From Uloborus plumipes (Eukaryota; Arthropoda; Arachnida; Araneae; Uloboridae), in contig JAXGGA010002071.1 of assembly GCA_038373865.1 (NCBI GenBank), positions 62,001 to 126,000 of the forward strand: DNA of 64,000 bases, written 5' to 3'. The notes below the pieces were generated by a model, which did no database searches, had not been told where the DNA came from, and saw nothing but the letters and a program-made list of their open reading frames with translations. The translations under genes and the position numbers were made by a program. Position 1 is the first letter of the stretch. The number at the start of each line of letters is the position of its first letter. This document shows, one piece after another, positions 10,816 through 22,148 of this stretch.

Positions 10816-12677
10816 AACTAGATAAATTTTTGAGTGGACATGGCAAAAGAATGAGCATGCAAGTTCTGAACAGAAGTTAGCACTGAAAATAATTGTCAAT
10901 ACCAAGTTACTGTCTAAGCAGTAATATTGTTATTAAAGTTATCATATTTCAGTTATAAATGACATGATAGTTAAAACATTTAAGAAAAAATCGTCTCTGA
11001 AACAGATTGACTCCTAAATTTTACAGACTTCCGACTTTTTTTCTTTCAGATCCTTTAACTGCAAAAATTTATAGCCTTCTAGAATGGTGTTTAACCTGAA
11101 TTTGAATGAACTCTAATGCAAAGGGATCATTTACTTTTTTTCTTTAACTACTTCCCTTACAAATTATTTTTTTTGGAAAAAATAGCAAAAAAGAAGCAAT
11201 ACAAATAAAATATGTAGGTTTCAAGTTGAATTTTTAATTATTTATAAGCGTAAAATCAATTAGTGTCACCCGAGTTTTCTCGGAATAATAATTACCTGCA
11301 ACTCATACGAGCCCGAGATAACTCGGGATAATCAGGCAAGCAGTTAAGAGGCATGGTAAAAAGATGAGTGTGCAATATAATGAGTGTTTTTTAATGAAAA
11401 AAATGTAATTACTTCTTTTTAAATATAGTTATTATATAAATTTGCTGCATTTTAAAATTTTAAATATAATTTTTTGTTGAGCGTTTATATATTTATGTTC
11501 AAAAATAAATATTAAAATTTCGTTTACTGTTTTTGTAGAGCATCATAATCCCTTAATTTTTTAATATTACGAACAACGAATAACTTATTCACTTTTTGTG
11601 CTATAAATATGCTTCATAAAAACATGAACCAAAAGTGCAAAAGATGCCATCATATATTTTTTAAAACTGTTCGCCAGTGGTGATTGTTCAAAATTCCACG
11701 TTAAGAGACTCAAGTAATGGACCAGTAATACCAGTATGCGAAATGATTTTTAATTTCATGGTGACACCTTAGTTTCTAGGTGTCAAAATGATCCAGGTGC
11801 TAATTTTAATGAGTCAAATACACGTGTATCAAAATATTAAAGGAACTTTATTAAATAAAAATGCTTCAAGTTGCCAGTAATACATTTTTAAAATAGTGCA
11901 AAATATAATAGCAATGATTTTTTACAAAAGCAAAAGGGACTGTATTTAAAGATTATTCTTACAAATCTTTTCCTCAATTGATTTTGTGAAGACAACTGAG
12001 GGTCTGAATTAATTATGAGTCGGGGAAGAAAAGTTGCAATGTGGTCCAAAACTTTAAGGGGTTAAATTGGCACCTAGGTTTTGAAATGTGGGTCAGGAGT
12101 GCTAGTGAATTGAAGTAAAATGAACATTTCTGAAACTAAGAAGATGCTTAACTCACACCCCCTCCTCCTTAAAAACCATAACAATGCTCTTAAATTAAAT
12201 ATGACTTAAAACTAACTAAAATAATTAAAACATACATAACACAAATTTAAACTAGTCCCTGATTTCATACAGTAAACTGAAAAATTAGAAAATTTTAATG
12301 GAAATCAGTTTGTAAATGGTGGTGGGGGTAGGGGAGCAATCATACTATTTTTTAAACATTTTTGCGCACAAAAAAAAAAAAAAAAAAAAAAGGTTTGAAG
12401 AGAGTCGAATTTACTAAAATTAAGTATTTCATCCTTCAAAGAAAATGTAACAGTTGATAAACTATTTATTCATGGAAGTGGAAAAAAAAAAACTATTTTT
12501 TTCAGTGCATGGTTATGCCTAACTGAAGACATTACTGAAATGCCACAAAAAGTGACGTAATTGTAGCATCATTATATTTCGGAAAATTTGAACAACCAAC
12601 ACCCTTGACCAATTGAAATCAAAATTTTTGGTCCCAAAATATGCAACTACCAACCGCTTTTTTCAATATGGACTTAC
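10816..12677. other. Intron 7 sequence, no gene
   Basis: AT-rich. Around 11268-11335 there are inverted copies of a CCCGAG...CTCGG motif (CCCGAGATAACTCGGG), possibly the ends of a short unidentified element. A long A-run occurs at about 12369-12390. No coding sequence was seen. Confidence 0.3.
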
Positions 12678-13058
12678 CCTTGAAATAAAATTCTGAGCCT
12701 CAGGGGACACATGCAGAGGAAAGCTAATAGAGAGATTCCTAATTAGCTGTATTGTCTTATCGGTAGACTCAGATTCGAAAGGCGGGTGCCCCACCAAGAA
12801 TTCGTAACACAAGACTCCAAGGCACCAGAGATCCACCTTTTCATCGTATGGTCTGTTGTCGAGCATCTCAGGGGGCAAGTAGTCCAGAGTCCCACACATC
12901 GTCATTCGTCGAGAGGAGGGGGCGTGCACTGACCAGCCGAAGTCGGCAATCTTGATTTCTCCGTTGGCGGACAAGAGCAAATTTTCAGGTTTGATGTCTC
13001 GATGGATGACATTCTTGGAGTGGCAGTATTTGAGGGCGCCAGCTATCTTGGCCATATA
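12678..13058 (-). CDS. Aurora kinase, coding exon 7 (catalytic and activation loops)
   Basis: The largest coding exon: 127 codons, phase 0 at both ends, with acceptor GATTTTCAG and donor GTAAGT. It encodes residues 255-381. Visible motifs are HRDIKPEN (catalytic Asp275), [14 protein letters not shown] (metal-binding DFG Asp293) and the activation segment [14 protein letters not shown], where Thr307 corresponds to the autophosphorylated Thr288 of human Aurora [16 protein letters not shown] covers helix F, followed by HPPFES. HAPSSRR matches Aurora A, whereas MTMCGT and DLWC-GVLCYE are closer to Aurora B. All residues needed for activity are present. Confidence 0.95.
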
Positions 13059-13394
13059 CTGAAAATCATAAATTATTGTTATGATTAATTGCATTCAGAA
13101 AATGCAAAATGAGAAATCTACCTTTGTACCCTCCTGATGGTATATATAAAAAACTTTTTGAATATACTCACTCACTTGGAAAATATCCATTTCAAATATT
13201 ATTGTCAGCATTTTTTTCAGAAGTACAATTATTTTCCTAATTGTATATTTGCATGTATATGTAAGAATAGTCAGAGTGAAAAGTGTCCCTGCTGTCATTG
13301 AATTGACATGCAGAGTCGTGCAATGTAGCAGTGAATAAAAAATAAAGAAACTTGATTGGATAGAAGAATTAAAATTTATTTTTGTAGTTGAAGC

Positions 13395-14128
13395 TAGGGA
13401 TGCACCGATAAGCAAATTGGTCGATTACAGATTAATCTGTTATTGATAATCGACCGATTAATCGGCTGAGCCGATTAATGGTAAGAATGATTGTTTTTAA
13501 TACTACGATTTCACAATCACTGTTTTTTCTCTCTTATATAATTCCGAGTTTAGAAATAGTAAGTAATTTATTTCTGTAAAGATTTTTTCTTCCATTTCCC
13601 TAATTTTTGAAAAATAATTTCAGTATTTTATTAAATTTCTTAGAACCGACTTACATATTATTGTCAATAATATTACATTAATACATTGTTAATTACATTA
13701 ATTGGACATAAAAATTTAAGAAAAAAGGGGGGGAGGGTCTGTGGTAAAAGTACTCCTAAATTGTGGTCACTCCACAATTTAGGAGTACTTTTAATTTTCA
13801 ATTTTATTTATCAGTAGAAATTTGATTCAAGACTTTTATTCTTTGAAAATTAGAGGTTACCTAACACAGTACTAAGGAGAATACTATCACACATGAAAAA
13901 TGTTGCAACATTGTCTATGTGTATATTTATTCAAAGCAGGAGAATAAATTTATTAAAAACTTAATATCAACTATGAGGATTATTATTACTGTCAATAAAA
14001 TCAAGCATAGTTTCTTAGTGAAGGTACACTTTAAAGAATAATAATAAAAAAATATATTTTTAGCCGATTATTAATAATCGGCAAAGTGGCCGATTAATCG
14101 GTACTGCCGATTAATCGGTGCATCCCTA
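13395..14128. mobile_element. 734-bp hAT element with AATCGG subterminal repeats
   Basis: The terminal repeats TAGGGATGCACCGAT and ATCGGTGCATCCCTA are flanked by GTTGAAGC and GTTGTAGC, an 8-bp duplication with one mismatch. Each end carries several CCGATTAATCGG palindromes, a typical subterminal transposase-binding arrangement in hAT elements. There is no transposase frame. It contains the hairpin at 13745-13793 and sits in intron 6. Confidence 0.85.
13745..13793. repeat. Perfect 22-bp inverted repeat with 5-base loop
   Basis: TAAAAGTACTCCTAAATTGTGG is followed by TCACT and its exact reverse complement. An RNA from either strand would form an uninterrupted 22-bp hairpin. It lies near the centre of the hAT element at 13395-14128, next to a G-rich run. 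Full identity of the arms inside an otherwise drifted element suggests recent origin or gene conversion, or selection, but a replication-generated palindrome is the simplest explanation. Confidence 0.8.
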
Positions 14129-14168
14129 GTTGTAGCTACTAAGGTGGTACTAAGGCATTTTGAGTTTT

Positions 14169-14415
14169 CAGGGACCACGCTAAGCATTCGCCACCTCGCC
14201 AAATGCGATAAAATAGAAAATTCGGCGAAAAAAATTCTGATTTGGCTAAAGTATTGACGAATGGAAAATTGTCAGAATGGGGGAAAAATACACTTATTAC
14301 ATTAAAAAAACAAACAATTAAAATTCTTTGACTAAAACTCTCGAACTTTGGCTAAGACTTTTGAAATTTGGCTAATTTGTTGGCTAACAACTTAAAATCC
14401 TTAGCGCGGTCCCTG
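14169..14415. mobile_element. 247-bp MITE-like element with CAGGGACCACGCTAAG ends
   Basis: The left end CAGGGACCACGCTAAG is mirrored by CTTAGCGCGGTCCCTG on the right. Internal TTTGGCTAA repeats fill the right half. The flanks do not give a convincing target duplication, so the exact outer limits are uncertain. It is non-coding. Confidence 0.55.
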
Positions 14416-15354
14416 GTTATTGCATATACAGGGCGAGGACTGTTGATGGTCTTAGAAAAAGGTGAGAAAGGTGACAAATTTTAAAACAAAGGTGACAAAA
14501 AAAAACTAAAAGGTGACTAAAAGTAATTTGTTAAGAATTCAAAAAGAAGAAAATGGTTATCCTTTTTTCTGACTTTTATTAAAATAGCCTCTACATTCAT
14601 GGGTGCCACTTTAAAAAATGGCCAGGACTGAAAAGCGAGTGGGGTCTTTTTGCAACACATAAATTTTAGCCCGCAATATGTTCAATGTTTTATACACTAA
14701 TATATTGCATATTTTGGGTGTGGCAATTTACTATATAATAAAATAAAAAATTGCAAAATTAACTATAATAATGTCGTCTTTCAAAACATTTTTGGCAAGA
14801 TTTTTAGGGAGAAAATGCTAAACAGTGAATAAGAGATGAAGGGGGGGGGGGGGCTTTAAGTTGTCCCGACTTTGTTGATGGCGGATTTCGTTGGATGCAG
14901 CTGGAAAGAAAAAGATTAAATAGTTGCTTTTTTTTAAAAGCTGTGTTTTCATAATTAAAACAAATTCCCAAATGGTCCGAGATTTTACAAAAGATGGAAT
15001 TCCGTCCCCTAGACGGAAGTGTGGCAGCCATGCTCTACATACTAGTTTAAAAGACTTAGATTCTGAACATGAATATGATAGGGCTGGAAGTAACAAAATA
15101 AACTGTTTTAGGACATATTTTTAAAAAACTTTCAGTGTAAACTCTATGTTATGTTGAAAGATTTTACTTTAAAATCAATTAAATTAACACCTGAAATTAT
15201 AAAGTAAAGATAATGACAATGTATTTAATGAACATATTTTATTTTTTTCATATTTTTAATAGCTCATTGCAAAATTATCGGCATTCTTTTTCTTGTTTCT
15301 TTGTAAATACAAAGCATAAATGTTCACTAAAAAGTATCGATAATAGAAAATGTA

Positions 15355-15846
15355 CAGGAGTGATTGTGAGTTCGTAAAAAAATACCTGAAAGTTTTTAAG
15401 AGAAAATATGTGGGGCTGGAGGGGGGTATTTTTTTTTAAACTAAAGCCTTTATTACTTAAGCACACATAATTCTATAACTATACCCATATAATAATAAAT
15501 GTAGGGTAGTAAGCGTCAAAAATGAGAAAAATTCGATTTTCATATCCGATGCAAATTGATTTATTTTTTTAAATGAAGGCATCAAAATCAAAAAAAGATG
15601 CAAATAAAATAATTTATTACAGTAAAAAAACAATTACAATGGCATCTTAACATTTTTATTCGATGAATATTAATAATTATCGGTATAATCATCGAAAATT
15701 CGAAAAAGCAAAAATAAAATCCGGAGGTTTGAAGATAGAACATGATTAAAAATATTTTATTTTCGGTGTTTTCGAACATGAAAATACCAAAATCGATCAT
15801 GAAAATGCCGGAAATCCGGTAAAATACAGGAACACAATCACCCCTG
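15355..15846. mobile_element. hAT-type element, CAGGGGTGATTGTG family, copy B
   Basis: It begins CAGGAGTGATTGTGAGTTC and ends ACACAATCACCCCTG, with the family's ACCGATTATCGAAAATTCGAAAA-like interior shortened to 492 bp. The homologous host sequence without this insertion survives at about 20625-20645, giving an empty site. Aligned to it, the flanks look like a decayed 8-bp duplication. It has no coding capacity. Confidence 0.65.
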
Positions 15847-16881
15847 GAATGAGTGAGAAAATAAAATTTTAAAAATCAGAAACTTTAATTGGAGCAAAAT
15901 AATAACTTACAAGGTGAAAATAAAATAATGTTGAAGTATAAAACTGAAGATATTATTTCATATGAATAAAAGTGTAATGTTTTTTGCTTGGGGGGGGGGG
16001 TCTGAAAATATACAACAGCACATGGCAAATACTGAAGAGAGAAAAACTTTTATATCATATTTTAAGTCTTGTGAGCACTGTGCTGTGAAAATGTTTCCTT
16101 TTTCTTGTTAATTTTACCAAATCCTTATCAGCAAAATTACATGTTAAACTTATAAAAAATTTCTTTCCAATGCATTAGTGATTTATTTTTGCAGTGAGAG
16201 CTTCAAAAAGTAGTTTTAAATGAAGTTTTAAAAAAATCATAATAACTAATGTTATTACAAAAAAAGTTAAAAAAATATGTAAAAGATTTACAGGATACAG
16301 AAAAATTGAAACCTCACGCATGACATGCAATAATAGTTTTAAAAATTTAACTCAAACATTAGAGAATTTTAAAATTCACAAAAAAAAAATTACAAAATTT
16401 TCTGCAGAGCGAAATATAAAGACATTTCCAACAGAAAATATTCATTTATTTCATTAAAAAACGATTTCCAATGTTGCCGGTTCATTTTTGAATTTCTACC
16501 TGGAAGGCAAAGCAACGGTTTGTCAATTCATATGTCACAGCGAGCCATCACTAAGCAAGATTGCTTGGCAACGATTTTATTGAAATTTTGAAACTTGACA
16601 TTTTTTTTTAACTGAGAGAGCTATAAAGAATAGTAATAAAAATAGTATGCAGATTTGTGTAAATGCAGATTTGTAATGTGGAGGGGGAGCACACATTAGA
16701 GGTCAAGACATTGAAAAACTGGTGCCCTTAAACCTATCTTTAACATTGTGAACATATTTGATATTCAGTACTCTTAGAAACTGAAATATATTTTTAGGGA
16801 TCATCAGCGAATCTTAAATAATAGAATTATCTTAGCGGGAGTCAAAAAATTGTGCATTTCAAATATAACGTTAACAAAAAA

Positions 16882-17625
16882 TCTGGTATGGAAACCCACA
16901 CTACTTCCTTTTATGTGTAAATTTCTTAGTAGTTGCCTTAAGTATTAAAAAAGGTGCTTGGAGTGAGCAAGGTAACAATTCAAATATTTACACCAATAAT
17001 CTGCCACGAAACAGTGCAGAAAAATATTTTACAATGGTTAATTTTTTAAATATTGCTGATTGATTCAGTGAATTTTTCTCAAAATATCGGCAATAGCGCC
17101 AAGTTGAACCCAAATTCAAAAAAAATTTTTTTTTTCGCCAAATTGGTCGCCGACTTGGTGATATGGCGCCAAGCGGCGACCGAAAGCTTGGCGACATATC
17201 GCCAAGTGGTCGCGCCAATTCATATCACTTGAGTCTGCATTGAAATTAACACTGATTTATTCCAAAAAAGGGGTAAAACGCCCCCTTGGGAACATTCAAA
17301 TGCAACCACAAGGAGAGGTGCACAACTAGATCATCCTCAGAGCCTACATACCAAACTAGAAGCTTCTACGGCATATAGTTTTTGCATTACACGACATACA
17401 TCCGCACATACGTATATACAGACGTCGTAATTGACTCGGTTGTGGTTGAAAAGGATTTTTCGGCTGCTTATATATGTTGGTAGGTACATATGCAGGTGCT
17501 GACAGGTCAAAAAAACTATTGAACATTCATTTGGGGGTAAGCAAAATCAAAATTTAGACCCAAATTTGAGTGAATTTTTTTTCGCGATCACAGTACTTCC
17601 TTTACTATGTCATTGTAAAAAGTTT
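16882..17625. mobile_element. CTTCCTTTTA family repeat, copy 1
   Basis: It shares its whole length with 42935-43672 and, inverted, with 63172-63826. Landmarks in order are CACTACTTCCTTTTAYGTG, CTTAGTAGTTGCCTTAAG, a block of TGGCGA/CGCCAAG words (17090-17210), AAAAAGGGGTAAAACG, AGAAGCTTCTACGGCATATAG, a CATACG-rich microsatellite, and GCGATCACAGTACTTCCTTTACT. The ends are weakly inverted (CTACTTCCTTTTA and TAAAAGGAAGTA in intact copies). Classification is unknown and it is non-coding. Confidence 0.6.
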
Positions 17626-19188
17626 TACTTTATGAAAAACAATAAGAATCTCCAAAGTTTGAAAATAACAACTTGAAATAAACGTAATAATATCACATAG
17701 ACTATCAATATTTGTAAAAAAACACAGCAATATTAAATGTAAAAAGCACATTGTAATAAAGCACTTCGGAAAATGAGAAAAAAAAAATATCTGTAAATTA
17801 AAATAAAAAAAAAGATGCTTCAAGGTCAAAGAGAATTGCAGTATGACATAGAAAAAGCATTTGTCAGAACATGAAACTAAATTTGAAAAGGCGTGAAATC
17901 AGAAGCCAGTTTTTTCTTTGGGGAAGTTGGGGGGTAGAGCAGAAAAGAGATAAGAACATAACAGGAAAGAAAAGAACTTTGACCCTGTTTTTTCCCATCT
18001 CTATGCAAATCACCAACAGAATTTTGTTTCAAGAACAAAAAAAAAAACCCTGCCAAATATCCTTGCAACTGGTGCACCTGTTTTTTTTTTTTTTTTTGTT
18101 TCCTCTTGAAACTTTTAATCAGTTGCTTCTGAAAGGTTTTGTTTTGTGGATGAGCCACAGTTGAAACACTTTTTTTAATGGTTGAAAGACAGATGTTTGC
18201 TTTATTTTTTTTTTCAAAATTCCATTTGTTTTCAGGTAAGAAAAAGAATATTCATACTTTTCAAAAATTTTATGAATCAAAAATAGATTTTTCTAAAACA
18301 CATTTCAAGAAAGGTTGAAAAAGGTGACTAAAATTCCAAAAGGTGACAAAAAGTGACCAAAATTTCAAAAGGTGACTACAGGTGAGAAAGGTGACTGAGT
18401 CCTCGCCCTGCATATAGGGTATTCAATAAAAGCTTTGATTTTAAGACTAACAGATAATCACGATAGATGGGAGTATGTTATATGTTTAGTAATTGGGGTG
18501 AGAGTACGTTGTAAACTGCGTTTACAACGCTATATGAACAGCCCGGATCCAAAAGGTTAAAAATTTGTTTTTGTGGTCCTATGTGGGGCAGCTAAAGCAT
18601 GCTGACTTCCAACGGCATTTCAAAACACAATGCTAGGAAACTTGTAGGACCTATACATTTTGAGTCCCCAGTTACATTTTCTGGTCAATTGATTTACTAG
18701 CTAAAATATTTTTCTTTTAAAAATGAACCACAAAGCGTGTATACTTAGAGGAGCTTACAGGTTTTCATCATTTACAATCAGGGTTCGCCAAAGCGGGCCC
18801 AGCCCGAAAAAACCCACACAGGTTTTTCGGTAGGCCCACATGAAAAAAACCCTCTATGTCGGTAAAGGGGTATTTCAAAATTTGCTGCATTTTAAAGACA
18901 TTTTAGAAAAAACTAAATATTATCGATATTTTGATCAATACTAAGCCTAGAAATTGGTATTGATCAGTTCAGTTATATTAATTTAGTTGGTTACAATATT
19001 TAGTTTTGGTCGGTACCGGGTCTAGAAATTGCCATCTTCCTTTCCTCATAACTTATTAGGTATTAGAAATAAAACTACGCGTGAATTTCACTCTATTAGT
19101 TTTTTTAATACTTAGAAGATCAAAATAATTATTCCAATCTATACAGGGTGTCCACTCCAATCGTGGACCAATAGCTAATTTCTAAACT

Positions 19189-21047
19189 CAGGGCGAGGAC
19201 TGCTGATGGTCTTTGAAAAAGGTGAGAAAGGTGACAAATTTTAAAACAAAGGTGACTAAAAGGTGACAAAAAAGTAACTAAAAGGTGATCAAAAGTAATT
19301 TGTAAAGAAATAAAAAAACGGAAAACGATTATCATTTTTTCTGACTTTTACCAAAATAGCCTATACATACTATTTTTAAGACTTAAATTTTAAACATGAT
19401 AGGGCTGGAGGTAACAAAATAAATCATTTTAGGACATATTTCCAAAAAACTTTCAGGGTAAACTCTATGTAATGATCAGGGGTAATTGTGAGTTCATAAA
19501 AAAATTACCTGAAAGTTTTAAAGAGAAAATGTGTTCGGGGGGGGGGGTTATATATAATAATTAAGTTCCTTTCCTAAACTATTACATTTGATGTATTCGA
19601 ATAATTTCAATTAGTTTTTAGTGCAAATATTGTACATGCATTTGATTAACATTTTAACAGGAGTAATAAAGTTACTTTTGAGCTGGTGCTGAACAAATTA
19701 TCTCCAAAAAAATATTTTAAAGAGAAATTTTAAAAAATTTCATTTGTTTGCCTTTCAACAAGGAATAGCAAGCATCAAAAGTGCGAAGTATGAATCTTAC
19801 AGCGGAAGCAAAGAAATGCCAATTTCAAAATTAAGGCATTAAAAGTATGAAAGTGGCATATAAAAGAATTCAAATATACTTACTTCAGATTTACAATTAA
19901 AAGCTCTACGATAAACATATTATTTTTACTATCCACATAATTGAAGCAAAATAAAATTTTATCAAATCTTCAAATTTAAACTTAGACATTTTGATTTTCA
20001 TAAAAGAGGCAGAATTTCGCTCGAAAATTTTAAATTTATGATTTTTTAATTTTAATATGTTGCATTTATATGTCTCCTAAGGGTAATAAGCATAAAAAAT
20101 GAGAAAAATTAGATTCTCATATCCGATGCAAATCGATTGCATTTTTTAAAATGAAGGCATCAAAAAAAAAACAAAAATGCAAATAAAAAAATTTAATAAA
20201 GCAAAAAAACAATTAGAATGGCAGCTTAACATTTCTATTCGATGAATATTATTAATAATGATCGATATAATTATCGAAAATTCGAAAAAGCAAAAAAATT
20301 CCGGAGGTGAGAAGATAAAAGCATAATTAAAAATATTATGCTTCCGGTATTTTCAAACATGAAAATACCAGAATCGATCGTGAAAATATCGGAAATCCGG
20401 TAAAATACCAGAACACAATCACCCCTAGTTATGTTCGAAGATTTTTCTTTAAAATCAATTATATTAACACCTGAAATTATGAAGTGAAGATAATGACGAT
20501 TATTCAATGAACATATTTTATTCTTTTCATCTTTTAATATTTAGCTCATTGCAAAATCATCGGCATTCTTTTTCTTGTTTCTCTGTAAATACAAACATAA
20601 ATGTTCACTAAAACGTATTGACAATAGAGAATGAGTGAAAGTCCCATCTCTATGCAAATCATCAACCGAATTTCGTTTTAAGAACAAAAAGAAAAAAAGA
20701 ACTGCCAAGTATCCTTGGAACAGGTGGACCTGTTTTTTGTTTCTTTTCGCAATTTTTAAAAGGGGTTTTCTAAAGGCTTTGTTTTGTGAATGAGCTACAC
20801 TTGAAACACTATTTTTTAATGGTTGAATGAGATTTTTGCTTTTTTTTCCCCTTCAAAATTCTTTATTTTCAGGTTAGGAAAAGAATATTCATACTGCTCA
20901 AAAATTTTATTTATCAAAACTAGACTTTTCTAAAACACATTTCAAGAAAGGTTTAAAAAGGTGACAAAAATTCCAAAAGGTGACAAAAAGTGACCAAAAT
21001 TTCAAAAGGTGACTAAAGGTGAGAAAGGTGACTGAGTCCTCGCCCTG
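19189..21047. mobile_element. CAGGGCGAGGACT family with 6-bp duplication, copy 2
   Basis: It has the same ends as 14429-18410, with TAAACT flanking both sides (19183-19188 and 21048-21053). The opposite arm of the host palindrome (about 21610-21620) shows the uninterrupted target, TTTAGAAATTAGC read in reverse, which proves a single TAAACT before insertion. The GGTGACAAAA subterminal repeats match copy 1. A hAT copy (19477-20427) is nested inside. It is non-coding. Confidence 0.85.
19477..20427. mobile_element. hAT-type element, CAGGGGTGATTGTG family, copy C (innermost layer)
   Basis: It begins CAGGGGTAATTGTGAGTTC and ends ACACAATCACCCCTA. Flanks GTAATGAT and GTTATGTT agree at six of eight positions. 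Copy 1 of the host family at 15150-15165 reads ATGTTATGTTGAAAG without interruption, confirming the insertion point. A run of about ten Gs follows the left end, as in the other copies. It is non-coding. Confidence 0.75.
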
Positions 21048-21956
21048 TAAACTGTTAGAGATAAGCATATAGTTTATTTAGGAAAAAATCTCCAAATTAC
21101 GAAAGGAATTTTGGGTCTATTCAATGTCTTTCAAAAAATCAAATTTTGAAAGAGTTACGAAATTTAAATTTTTATACAGCCCCCCAGTCCTATCAATCAT
21201 ATTTAGTAAAACATTCTTGACACTAACATTTAAAACTAAAAAAAAATCACTCTTCTACCACAAAAATTGACGGAGTTATGATGTTTTGAAAAATCAAGAT
21301 TTTGCATTATTTCATGACGTCATCCAGAGATTGCTTAAGGGACCGTATGCGAAATCCTTCAAAATCTTGATTTTTCAAAACGTCATAACTCAGTCAATTT
21401 TTGTGGTAGAAGAGTGATTTTTTTTTAGTATTAAACGTTACAGTGCCAAGAATGTTTTACTAAATATGATTGATAGGACTGGGGGGCTGTATAAAAATTT
21501 AAATTTCATAACTCTTTCAAAATTTGATTTTTTGAAAAACATTGAATAGACCCAAAATTCCTTTCGTAATTTGGAGATTTTTTCCTAAATAAACTATATG
21601 CTTATCTCTAACGGTTTAGAAATTAGCTATTGGTCCACGATTGGAGTGGACACCCTGTATATCCGATTCAATATTACAATGCTGTTTCCAAATTTGCGAA
21701 ACAAGAATTTTCTTGGGAGGTCACAGTGACCTTTCTTCAGGACACTCCTGATTCTATGAAAAGTAAAAAGAGGTGCACAATGTTTGAATAAAGAATGACA
21801 GTAAAGTGATTCTTGAAAAACCTGAAAAAGCCTGAGTTTTTGATCAAAAACTCAGGTGGGCTGGGCTCTTTCAACCCCCCCCCCCCTCAAGGGTTTTTTC
21901 CAAACCCTGGTTACAATGCTTTTCAATATCATACTTACAAATAAATTCTTACTTAC

Positions 21957-22095
21957 CAAGGCTGCAGTAGGCTCATCAAACCGTTTCTTTTGCTTCAATA
22001 CTTTATATAGCTCACCCCCAGCAGCATGTTCCAGCACAAGATATACTCTAGCCTCATCATAAAAATAAGCAAATAGTCGTAAAACATTGGGATGC
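21957..22095 (-). CDS. Aurora kinase, coding exon 6 (hinge)
   Basis: The acceptor TTGCTTTTAG precedes 22095 and a GTAAGT donor follows 21957. One base completes Lys208, then 46 codons run in frame (residues 209-254). It starts [20 protein letters not shown], covering beta strands 4-5, then the hinge [14 protein letters not shown] and FDEPTAAL. Ala217 occupies the position that is Gly198 in human Aurora A and Asn142 in Aurora B, which decides TPX2 versus INCENP partnering in vertebrates. GGELYK is Aurora B-like. The hinge residue is His where vertebrate Auroras have Tyr (EYA). Confidence 0.93.
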
Positions 22096-22148
22096 CTAAA
22101 AGCAATATCAAAAAGTACTATTAAAAATATATAGGACATTTGTTAATA

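Larger units (their letters stand above)
14429..18410. mobile_element. Non-autonomous element, CAGGGCGAGGACT family with 6-bp duplication, copy 1
   Basis: The ends CAGGGCGAGGACT and AGTCCTCGCCCTG are flanked by CATATA on both sides (14423-14428 and 18411-18416). Subterminal regions are made of GGTGACAAAA/GGTGAGAAAGGTGAC repeats in direct orientation. It has been enlarged by insertion of a hAT copy (15355-15846) and of the CTTCCTTTTA family (16882-17625). The second copy at 19189-21047 confirms the ends and the 6-bp duplication. No transposase was found, so the family is known only by its ends. Confidence 0.75.
19144..21657. mobile_element. Palindromic MITE, CAGGGTGTCCACTCCAATCG ends, TA duplication
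   Basis: The terminal repeat CAGGGTGTCCACTCCAATCG is mirrored exactly at the right end, with TA outside each. Ignoring the nested insertion, the arms (19144-19188 plus 21048 to about 21330, and about 21335-21657) are near-perfect inverted repeats of about 310 bp meeting at TCATGACGTCATCC. TA flanks and foldback structure suggest a mariner-type MITE. The intact right arm provides the pre-insertion sequence for the element at 19189. Confidence 0.8.
18779..21909. mobile_element. Outer hAT element of a four-layer nest, 8-bp duplication
   Basis: The ends CAGGGTTCGCCAAAGCGGGCC and GGGCTGGGCTCTTTCAAC...CAAACCCTG are inverted. Flanks are TTTACAAT and GTTACAAT (one mismatch). Inside it, in order of decreasing age, lie a palindromic TA element (19144-21657), a CAGGGCGAGGACT copy (19189-21047) and a CAGGGGTGATTGTG copy (19477-20427). 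Its right end is only 48 bp from the donor of Aurora exon 6, in intron 6. Confidence 0.8.

Noticed and set aside
13095..13415. 106-codon open frame on the minus strand next to exon 7
   Set aside because: It lies in intron 6 between the exon 7 acceptor and the hAT at 13395. The kinase frame joins exon 6 to 13058 without it.
14818..15124. Overlapping open frames on both strands
   Set aside because: They fall in the 5' part of the CAGGGCGAGGACT element. Homologous sequence in the second copy (19370-19460) does not keep the frames.
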